A stretch of 5,257 nt of DNA, taken from positions 1 through 5,257 of the forward strand of contig CALFIZ010000187.1 of the NCBI GenBank assembly GCA_937877575.1. Direction: 5' to 3'. Both the position numbers and the translations under genes were made by a program. This DNA is from an uncultured Marinilabiliales bacterium. GTDB taxonomy: Bacteria; Bacteroidota; Bacteroidia; Bacteroidales; BM520. The first letter of the stretch is position 1; every line of letters begins with the position of its first letter. Below the pieces are notes generated by a model. It made no database searches, had not been told where the DNA came from, and saw only the letters and a list, made by a program, of their open reading frames with translations. Below are positions 1 through 5,257 of this stretch, one piece after another.

Positions 1-1744
1 CGAAACCTACGTCTCCGCATATGAGACGTTCCCTAGGATATGGCTTCTCCATGTCGGCTTTGACGTCGTTTGTGGCTTTCACCTGGTCCGGCGTATCCTC
101 ATACATGAATGAAGCCTCCAGTTCGTGCTGCATGTATGTGTCGGGCGAGAAGGCGAAACCCGGATTGGCCTTGCGTTCTGCGTAAAGGTTGATAAGCTCC
201 TTGGCAATGTCCTTGACTTTTTTCTTTGTGTTGTTCTTCAGCGTGGCCCAGGCTGAGGAACCTAATTTGTTGAGCTTTGGGGTGTGACCTTCACTGCCAG
301 AATACTTTGATATCTTATACAGAGAGTGAATGTTCACGTACAGCAGGTCGTTGTTGGCGTAAGAGATACGTATTGCCTCCTGCTCCTTGCCTCCGTTGAC
401 GATTTTCTGCAGACCTTCAAAACGACCGATGCCATAGTCAATGTGGGTTACGTAGTCGCCCGGATTGAGAGAGGTCAGCTCTTTTATGGTCGCCGCCTGA
501 CGCCTGTTGAACCTGTCCTTAATCCGATATTTGTAGTAACGGTCGAAAATCTGGTGGTCGGTCAGAAATGTGATGAGGGTGTTGTTGTCGATGAAACCTC
601 CGGTCAGCGACAATTCCATGAATTTTGCATCGATGATGATATTGTCGTCCGACTGTTTGACGAGTTCATCGATGATGTTTTGTATTCGTTTGGTCTGCGA
701 TGCGGTTTCGGAGCAGATGTATATCGTCTTTCCGGCAATAGTCTCATCTTCAAGATAATTCACCAGCATTTCGGAGTTTTTGTTGAATTCGGGCTGCGGC
801 TGTGTGTCGAAATCAAACTGCGTGTCAATGCTAAGAGTGCTGTTGAGCCCTGTGACCGCTATTCTGTAGTTGAGCAGTGATTTGGCGAAGTCGTCCCGTT
901 TTATGGCCTCATCATTGCCTGTGTTGTCGCAATACTCTTCGATGCGCGAAAAGACTATGTCGGGGGCGCTGATGAGAATCCTTGAAGACGGTGGCAGCAC
1001 TTCGATTAGTGATTTTCTGTCAATGTCGTCATCGAAGGCAGGTATGATGGTGATTTCTTTATGTGTTTTTACCGACAGCTGGTCAACAGGATTGAAGCTG
1101 CGCAGTGACTCTATGCTGTCACCAAAGAACTCGATGCGATAAGGATATTCGTTGTTGAAGGAATAAACGTCGAAGATGCCTCCGCGGATGGAGAACTGTC
1201 CGGGTTCAAGCACAAAATCCACACGCTCGTAGCCGTGGTCCTGAAGATAGTCGGATAGCTCGTCGAATGAGAGACTTTGTGATTTGCGGATGTTGAATCC
1301 GTTCTTTTTGATGATTTGCGGCGTCACTGACTTTTCAGCCAATGCTTCAGGATATGTGACGATGGTCACCTGTCGTGAAGAATTTGACAGCCGTGACAGC
1401 ACTTCAAATCTGGAAAGTTCGTTTAGGGAATCCTTCTCGGAAAGTGTGTTGAGGGATTTGCGGGAATTGGGGAAAAACAGGATATGCTTTTTTTCGATGT
1501 CGGCATCGACTTCCTCGAAGATGTTTTCGAGGTCGTTGAAAAAATATGCGGCTGTTTCCTTGTTGTCCGTTATGATGAGATTACATTCCCTGCTGACTTT
1601 TATATGTGTGGCATAATAAACCGCGAGAGCGGAACCTGCAAGCCCTTTCAGCCTGATATGTGTGGCATCGGAAGCGAGAGCTGATTCAAACTTCTTGAAG
1701 TGTTCAGTACCTTTGTATAGGTCAGTAATCATCGGCTTTGTCAT
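1..1744 (-). CDS. mfd: Transcription-repair coupling factor Mfd, N-terminal half (cut by left edge)
   Basis: Mfd is a DNA translocase that recognises RNA polymerase stalled at lesions, pushes it off the template and recruits UvrA for nucleotide excision repair. The reading frame is open for 581 codons from the ATG at 1744 down to base 2. The UvrB-like module fills roughly the first 300 residues and contains GQFSIRGGIFDVYS from residue 182, followed by the family pattern PYRIEFFGDSIESLRSF. The RNA-polymerase-interaction domain begins near residue 425 with GDYVTHIDYGIGRFEGL (429-445). The helicase Q-motif-like EDTPDQ is at 549-554. The frame leaves the window in GDVGF (577-581), the first part of the Walker A motif, so the motor domains and the C-terminal regulatory domain are missing. 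Full Mfd is about 1,100-1,200 residues. The gene is divergent from yraN across 68 bases. The first ATG was chosen, but an in-frame ATG at residue 5 (1732) fits the nearby promoter better. No frameshift was seen. Confidence 0.96.
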   Translation of the reverse strand, partial: MTKPMITDLYKGTEHFKKFESALASDATHIRLKGLAGSALAVYYATHIKVSRECNLIITDNKETAAYFFNDLENIFEEVDADIEKKHILFFPNSRKSLNTLSEKDSLNELSRFEVLSRLSNSSRQVTIVTYPEALAEKSVTPQIIKKNGFNIRKSQSLSFDELSDYLQDHGYERVDFVLEPGQFSIRGGIFDVYSFNNEYPYRIEFFGDSIESLRSFNPVDQLSVKTHKEITIIPAFDDDIDRKSLIEVLPPSSRILISAPDIVFSRIEEYCDNTGNDEAIKRDDFAKSLLNYRIAVTGLNSTLSIDTQFDFDTQPQPEFNKNSEMLVNYLEDETIAGKTIYICSETASQTKRIQNIIDELVKQSDDNIIIDAKFMELSLTGGFIDNNTLITFLTDHQIFDRYYKYRIKDRFNRRQAATIKELTSLNPGDYVTHIDYGIGRFEGLQKIVNGGKEQEAIRISYANNDLLYVNIHSLYKISKYSGSEGHTPKLNKLGSSAWATLKNNTKKKVKDIAKELINLYAERKANPGFAFSPDTYMQHELEASFMYEDTPDQVKATNDVKADMEKPYPRERLICGDVGF

Positions 1745-1753
1745 AACGAGTTG

Positions 1754-1787
1754 CAAAGATAGACATTTTGCCTTTTTTGTCATCAAT
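1754..1787 (-). promoter_or_regulatory. Probable Bacteroidota-type promoter for mfd
   Basis: On the minus strand, 1761-1754 reads TATCTTTG, a full match to the Bacteroidota -7 consensus TAnnTTTG. An upstream ATTG at 1787-1784 is a 3-of-4 match to the -33 TTTG element, 22 bases away, slightly longer than the usual 19-21. The -7 element ends 9 bases before the mfd ATG at 1744, so the predicted transcript would have a leader of only a few bases, or translation would begin at the ATG at 1732. The match is by eye only. Confidence 0.55.
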
Positions 1788-1808
1788 ATATGAAACATAA
1801 ATTTTTTG
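1776..1808 (+). promoter_or_regulatory. Possible weak promoter for yraN
   Basis: TTTG at 1776-1779 and ATTTTTTG at 1801-1808 are 21 bases apart, the right spacing for a Bacteroidota -33/-7 pair. The -7 candidate has the TTTG half but lacks the leading TA, and the region is T-rich, so a chance match is likely. It ends 4 bases before the yraN ATG, which would make that message nearly leaderless too. It would overlap the mfd promoter on the other strand. Confidence 0.25.
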
Positions 1809-1812
1809 TATC

Positions 1813-2190
1813 ATGGAGGAAAATCGTTTGACTGAGTCGCAGCTGTTGGGCCGTGATGGAGAGCAGATTGCAGCGGATTATTTAGTCTCCGCCGGTTATA
1901 GAATAATTGAAAGAAACTGGGTTTGTGGCAGATACGAAATCGATATCATCTGTGCTAATGGTGATGAATTAGTCTTTGTTGAGGTGAAATCCCACAACAA
2001 AAATCCATTCTTCAACATAGCGAATATGGTTAATACCGAAAAACAGCGGAAAATCATCTATTCCGCCAACAAATACATTCATCTGCACCGACTGGATATG
2101 GATGCGCGTTTCGACATCATCGAGGTGTCGTTTTCATCTGATGATGAATTTGAGGTCAATCACATCCCTGATGCGTTTTATGTGAATTAA
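1813..2190 (+). CDS. yraN: YraN/UPF0102 family predicted nuclease-fold protein
   Basis: This 125-residue protein is full length for the UPF0102 (YraN) family, which has a restriction-endonuclease-like fold and no firmly established cellular role; a part in DNA processing is usually inferred. The family pattern is complete: GRDGEQIAADYL (13-24), GY and RN around residues 28-35, then GRYEIDII (39-46) and LVFVEVK (53-59). These supply the acidic and lysine residues of a PD-(D/E)xK-type site: E42, D44, E57 and K59. The later conserved parts are V73 with K77, A85 with YI at 88-89, and RFDII (99-103). The ATG at 1813 is the only Met start in frame before the conserved block, and no Shine-Dalgarno site precedes it. 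The gene is divergent from mfd and convergent with kamC, overlapping it by 4 bases. Activity is not shown by sequence alone. Confidence 0.93.
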   Translation: MEENRLTESQLLGRDGEQIAADYLVSAGYRIIERNWVCGRYEIDIICANGDELVFVEVKSHNKNPFFNIANMVNTEKQRKIIYSANKYIHLHRLDMDARFDIIEVSFSSDDEFEVNHIPDAFYVN

Positions 2191-2208
2191 CTTTCCTCAC
2201 ATAATTTT
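2178..2208 (+). terminator. Candidate hairpin terminator over the yraN/kamC stop codons
   Basis: TTATGTGA at 2178-2185 and TCACATAA at 2197-2204 form a perfect 8-base-pair stem with an 11-base loop, followed on the plus strand by TTTT at 2205-2208. The loop contains the stop codons of both yraN (TAA, 2188-2190) and kamC (minus-strand TAA, 2189-2187). The T-run lies only on the plus-strand exit side, so it would serve yraN; on the minus strand the hairpin is followed by AAAACG, without a U tract. The stem is AT-rich and weak, and the T-run is short. Confidence 0.4.
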
Positions 2209-3566
2209 ATGAATTTCTTGTCAACTCCAAGAAGTTTTGCAATGTGCAATGCTTCCTGCGGTACGTCATCGTCATATATTTCAATCAGGGAATAATCGAT
2301 ATACATGTTGATGTTGTTGATTGTCAGAGTGATGCCTTCAGGGATGGAGGTCAGTCCCCTGACTCGCAGTCTTCTTGTAAGATAGCTTATGTCGCCGTAG
2401 TGTGAGGTTATAAGTCCTCTTATGTTATGTTTGTCGAGGAAATGAAGTGTGGCGCCCACTATCTTTTTCCCTTCCACAGGATTGGTTGTGCGTGCCAGTT
2501 CGTCAATCAGAACAAGTGCGTTCATCCCGTTATTGACTTGTGAGACGATTTCGTTTACCTTCAATATTTCAGCGGCAAATGACGAGAGCCCTTTCATGTC
2601 GTTGTCGTATTCGTCCATGCATATTGCTATTGCATCCACCGGTGAAACCGAGGCTTTTGAGGCGGGAACGAAGAAACCGTACTGGGTGAGATACTGTGCC
2701 AGGGCTATTGTTTTCAGAAGAACTGTCTTGCCTGACATATTGGCACCTGTTATCAGGCACGGTTTTTTGTACAGTGTAATGTCAATCGGCTGAAATTTCA
2801 TAGCCTTTTCTTCCAATGCACCGGCAATCATAGGATTGAACAGTCCTGCATACGATGTCGGACTTTCCGTGCCGACAATGTCCGGACGTGCCAGATTCCG
2901 GTCAAATGCCTGCTCCGCCTTGGCAAGCAGTATGTCAAGTTCAACGATGGCATTGATGGCTTCCCGGATAGTCTTGACATGCGGTTTCAGTTTTTGTGAA
3001 AGGACAGCCCTTATCTCGTCTTCCTTGACACCTTCCTCAAAGCGGAGTTGCTCTTCCTTGTCCCTGTCCTTGTCTGCTGCGGCAATGCGTATCTTCCTGC
3101 GTATGGCTGCGAGTTCTTCGGAGTATGAGTCGTAAACGTAAAAACTCGGTATGTTGGTGTGGTCCGGGTCGAGTGTTTCAACAGTTTCGGATAGGTCGGG
3201 AAAGTTGACTACGGCAATGTTCAGCGAATTATAGATGTTTCTGATTTCATTGCTGAGGATGCAGAAACTTTTTACTTCAAATAGCTCTATGTCGCCAAGT
3301 ATGGTGTTGTTCCCGATGTTAGCAAGAGTGCCGTCGATATCTCTGACTTGGCATAGCTTCATTCCGAAATCGCTGATTATCCTGTTGTTTCGTTTAATTG
3401 TGCCAATGAGTGTGTCTATTTTGTCGTATGTGTCGTTGATATGTTTTGAATCTGAGCAGAAAGGTGAGTCGAGCAGGTGTTTCAGTGTTATCGGCGACTG
3501 GATATTGAGGTCGTCAACCATATATTTGAACGACGGCAGGGTGTTGTAAGTGTTTCTTAGAAGCAT
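2187..3566 (-). CDS. kamC: MutS-family ATPase KamC (probable lysine 5,6-aminomutase reactivase ATPase)
   Basis: This 459-residue protein has the MutS ATPase core. Walker A is TGANMSGKT (273-281, K280), the following motif SSFAAEI (328-334) matches the MutS STF..E element, Walker B is LVLIDE (351-356, D355/E356), and TSHY (387-390) gives the H-loop histidine H389. Residues about 145-215 are charged and helical, resembling the lever/clamp of MutS. It lacks the N-terminal mismatch-binding domain and a C-terminal Smr nuclease domain, and is about half the length of true MutS (~850 residues), so a mismatch-repair role is unlikely. It lies 6 bases downstream of kamB in the kamA-kamB-kamC order known from lysine fermenters. 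By family knowledge, as I recall it, KamC is the ATPase partner of KamB in reactivating B12-dependent lysine 5,6-aminomutase. The stop overlaps yraN by 4 bases. The generic alternative is a MutS-related protein of unknown role. Confidence 0.85.
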   Translation of the reverse strand: MLLRNTYNTLPSFKYMVDDLNIQSPITLKHLLDSPFCSDSKHINDTYDKIDTLIGTIKRNNRIISDFGMKLCQVRDIDGTLANIGNNTILGDIELFEVKSFCILSNEIRNIYNSLNIAVVNFPDLSETVETLDPDHTNIPSFYVYDSYSEELAAIRRKIRIAAADKDRDKEEQLRFEEGVKEDEIRAVLSQKLKPHVKTIREAINAIVELDILLAKAEQAFDRNLARPDIVGTESPTSYAGLFNPMIAGALEEKAMKFQPIDITLYKKPCLITGANMSGKTVLLKTIALAQYLTQYGFFVPASKASVSPVDAIAICMDEYDNDMKGLSSFAAEILKVNEIVSQVNNGMNALVLIDELARTTNPVEGKKIVGATLHFLDKHNIRGLITSHYGDISYLTRRLRVRGLTSIPEGITLTINNINMYIDYSLIEIYDDDVPQEALHIAKLLGVDKKFIKLCEES

Positions 3567-3572
3567 GGCAAG

Positions 3573-4589
3573 TTATTGTATTCTTTTGATATCATAAACG
3601 GGGATGTTGATGGCATTGCTCAGTTCGTCGCGCAGTTTGTCGGAGTTGAGGACGTAGCCGGAAGGGGAGAGCGGGTTGACTGTCACTGCAATAATGTTGG
3701 GCTTTTCCACGACGGTTATTTTACCGCCTTTTTTCAGAAACGTGCCTATGGTTTCCGGTGAGGCAAATATCCTTGTGAAGTCTTTGGCTATCAGGGTGAA
3801 GCTTTCGGTGTCCTTTTGTGTTTTCAGTTTGTTTACCAAAGTGTCGGAGATGATGCCCGGTGTGTAAATGGTGTGTCCGTACCTGAAGATGTCGGATGTG
3901 GTTGAATTGAGCATCAGAGCTGACTTTACGTGCAGGTCATGGATTTCGCGGCAGTTGTCGATTGCATAAAGTCCGCCTGGCAAGTCTTTAAGTCTTTCGC
4001 ATAGTTCTTCATCTGCTTGTGGCAGCGATATCAGGTTAAAGACGAATTTGGTTTTGTTGACAAGTTCCGGGAGGTTTATTGAAACGGCGGCTCCCGTGGC
4101 CAATATCATGGCATCGGTGACTGCCGGTGCGCCAAGGCTCAAGCGTGACAATGCTCCGTCAACGACTGTCATTTTGCAGTTGTATTTGTTCTTGAGTTCG
4201 TTGAGCAGACGTTTGAGATTGTGGGTGTCGGGTGGTCCGGATAGCATTATTTTGCCTGTATTTAAGGCTTTTGCCACAACCAAGCGTCCCATGGCGGTGG
4301 ATGCGTAGTTGAGGATGTCGATGATTTCGGCGGTGATTTTCTTTTGTCTGTAAAGTTTTTCCGAGGTGACGAAAATATTGCCGCCGTAGATTGTGATTTC
4401 GGGCTTTTGTGTTTTGTGGACTTGGTCAACGGTTTCGCCGTCAATGCCTATTGAAGTAACGGCTACAGAGCATGGGTAGTTCTGTAGCCGTTTCAGAGTA
4501 TAGTTGAGGCATTCTGTTTTGCCTGTGTTCTTTTCGAGTCCTACAATGGAAAGGCTGTTATATTTTAAGATTCCTTCGATGAACGGCAT
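3573..4589 (-). CDS. kamB: P-loop protein KamB (probable lysine 5,6-aminomutase reactivase subunit)
   Basis: This is a 338-residue protein of the lysine-fermentation cluster. Its N-terminus holds a P-loop, GLEKNTGKT (17-25, K24), after a hydrophobic strand (SLSIV), so nucleotide binding is likely. VVDGALSR (142-149) follows a hydrophobic strand and could be the Walker B strand with D144. The C-terminal third has no motif I recognise. The start is the ATG at 4589, preceded by a purine-rich tract (4609-4595 on the mRNA) and giving a P-loop close to the N-terminus. A longer frame to an ATG at 4706 adds 39 Arg/Lys-rich residues that are only kamA read in another frame. It overlaps the end of kamA by 25 bases and precedes kamC by 6 bases, suggesting translational coupling and equal expression. 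The reactivase role rests on family naming and gene context; nothing in the sequence proves it. Confidence 0.8.
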   Translation of the reverse strand: MPFIEGILKYNSLSIVGLEKNTGKTECLNYTLKRLQNYPCSVAVTSIGIDGETVDQVHKTQKPEITIYGGNIFVTSEKLYRQKKITAEIIDILNYASTAMGRLVVAKALNTGKIMLSGPPDTHNLKRLLNELKNKYNCKMTVVDGALSRLSLGAPAVTDAMILATGAAVSINLPELVNKTKFVFNLISLPQADEELCERLKDLPGGLYAIDNCREIHDLHVKSALMLNSTTSDIFRYGHTIYTPGIISDTLVNKLKTQKDTESFTLIAKDFTRIFASPETIGTFLKKGGKITVVEKPNIIAVTVNPLSPSGYVLNSDKLRDELSNAINIPVYDIKRIQ

Positions 4590-5232
4590 TTGAATCTTTC
4601 TTTTCTTTCGAGTATTGTGGGTTCGAGTGACATTCTTTGGCCTTCGTGGAGTGAAGCCACACCTTCGCTGAAGCCTGCAATGTTTTCCTTTCTCTTGCGT
4701 TCGCATTCAGGGCAATGGCAGTCCTCCACGTAATTGGAAGGCTCGGTGTATGTGGTGATTACGCCTTCGAAGTTGCGCAATACAACTTTATGGGGACTCT
4801 GTGAGATGACGTAGTTAGGCATGACAGGGGTCTTGCCGCCTCCGCCCGGGGCATCGATGACGAATGTTGGTACCGCAAAGCCTGAGGTATGGCCTCTGAG
4901 AGCTTCGATGATTTCGATGCCTTTGGAAACAGGTGTGCGGAAATGCTCAAGTCCCATGGAAAGATCGCACTGATAGATGTAGTACGGACGGACTCTGATT
5001 TTGACAAGCTGGCGTACCAGGTCTTTCATGACGTAGGTGCAGTCGTTGACGCCTCTGAGCAGTACCGACTGGTTGCCGAGAGGTATGCCTGCATTGGCAA
5101 GACGCTCACACGCAGCTGCTGATTCCGGGGTTATCTCATGCGGATGGTTGAAGTGGGTGGTGACCCATATAGGATGATATTTCTTCAGCATGTTGCAGAG
5201 GTCGTCGGTGATGCGTTGGGGGCAGACGACGG
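4565..5232 (-). CDS. kamA: L-lysine 2,3-aminomutase KamA, C-terminal part (contig end)
   Basis: KamA converts L-lysine to L-beta-lysine with a 4Fe-4S cluster, S-adenosylmethionine and PLP. The window holds the last 221 complete residues; the radical-SAM CxxxCxxC half lies beyond the contig end. Counting from the internal Met at 5191, residue 1 aligns with about residue 218 of the Clostridium subterminale enzyme (416 residues). On that scale the PLP lysine K337 is the K of PGGGGK, and the lysine-binding aspartates D293 (YQCD) and D330 (VIDAPG) are both kept, arguing against glutamate 2,3-aminomutase, which differs at these sites. The four zinc-binding cysteines are present: C268 (GVNDC) and the CHCPEC set C375, C377, C380. 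The frame continues past 5191 upstream as VVCPQRITDDLCN, so 5191 is not the start. It is first in the kamA-kamB-kamC run, and its last 25 bases contain the kamB start. Confidence 0.96.
4595..4609 (-). promoter_or_regulatory. Purine-rich translation initiation tract for kamB
   Basis: The mRNA reads GAAAGAAAAGAAAGA, ending 5 bases before the kamB ATG at 4589. It lies inside the kamA coding sequence, where it encodes part of ERKERF. A-rich, purine-rich leaders with no canonical Shine-Dalgarno site suit Bacteroidota initiation, and this tract supports the 4589 start over 4706. Confidence 0.45.
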
Positions 5233-5257
5233 AGATCGGAAGAGCGTCGTGTAGGGA
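5233..5257. other. Illumina TruSeq adapter sequence left on the contig end
   Basis: The last 25 bases begin AGATCGGAAGAGC and continue GTCGTGTAGGGA, an exact match to the reverse complement of the TruSeq universal adapter. Genomic sequence therefore ends at 5232. Read on the minus strand in the kamA frame, the adapter has no stop and yields the artefact peptide SLHDALPIS fused to KamA residues VVCPQ. In KamA the residue before VV is normally Pro; the adapter base at 5233 turns the codon to Ser, while a genomic C there on the minus strand would give Pro. This agrees with the junction at 5232/5233. Confidence 0.97.

Noticed and set aside
326..880. 184-codon plus-strand open frame
   Set aside because: It is the antisense shadow of mfd, whose minus-strand frame carries the UvrB-like and RNA-polymerase-interaction motifs. 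It resembles no protein family and has no promoter or start context.
1790..1831. 13-codon open frame upstream of and overlapping the yraN start (MKHKFFVSWRKIV)
   Set aside because: A chance short frame in AT-rich promoter sequence, without an initiation site. It would also lie partly upstream of any near-leaderless yraN transcript.
2187..3566. kamC as a DNA mismatch repair gene mutS
   Set aside because: Only the ATPase core is present. The mismatch-binding domain is absent, the length is about half, and the operon context is lysine catabolism.
4590..4706. 39-residue N-terminal extension of kamB from an ATG at 4706
   Set aside because: The Arg/Lys-rich extension lies wholly within kamA in another frame. 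The ATG at 4589 has a purine-rich initiation tract and places the P-loop at the normal distance from the N-terminus.
4889..5122. 77-codon plus-strand frame opposite kamA
   Set aside because: An antisense shadow of the strongly conserved kamA coding sequence, with no independent support.
4565..5191. kamA starting at the Met at 5191
   Set aside because: The conserved KamA frame continues upstream as VVCPQRITDDLCN to the adapter junction, and the radical-SAM half of the enzyme would be missing.

Overview
The window reads as a member of the Bacteroidota, most likely an anaerobic Bacteroidales from a metagenome. Three things suggest this. The two internal gene starts (kamB, kamC) lack clear Shine-Dalgarno sites. 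A Bacteroidota-type -7 element (TATCTTTG) lies just upstream of mfd. The window also carries the kam genes, known from lysine-fermenting anaerobes such as Porphyromonas and Fusobacterium. Genus cannot be decided from this sequence. Coding is dense, and the only intergenic space of note is 68 bases.

Layout, left to right. (1) 1-1744, minus strand: the N-terminal half of mfd, the transcription-repair coupling factor, cut by the left edge inside the helicase Walker A motif. (2) 1745-1812: a short divergent promoter region. (3) 1813-2190, plus strand: a complete yraN/UPF0102 gene, a small predicted nuclease-fold protein. (4) 2187-5232, minus strand: a tight three-gene operon transcribed right to left. 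It holds the 3' part of kamA (lysine 2,3-aminomutase), kamB (P-loop protein) and kamC (a MutS-family ATPase without mismatch-recognition or nuclease domains). kamA and kamB overlap by 25 bases and kamB and kamC are 6 bases apart. yraN and kamC converge and overlap by 4 bases at their stop codons, with a small hairpin over the junction. (5) 5233-5257: not genomic. The last 25 bases are Illumina TruSeq adapter, so the contig ends at 5232.

How the genes work together. KamA is a radical-SAM, PLP enzyme that turns L-lysine into L-beta-lysine, the first step of lysine fermentation to acetate and butyrate. The next step uses the B12- and PLP-dependent 5,6-aminomutase KamDE, which is not in the window. 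KamB and KamC travel with these genes and are annotated in family databases, as I recall, as the reactivase of that B12 enzyme. This is the most unusual biology here: a MutS-type DNA-repair ATPase apparently reused to maintain a metabolic enzyme. mfd and yraN are housekeeping neighbours with no evident link to lysine metabolism.
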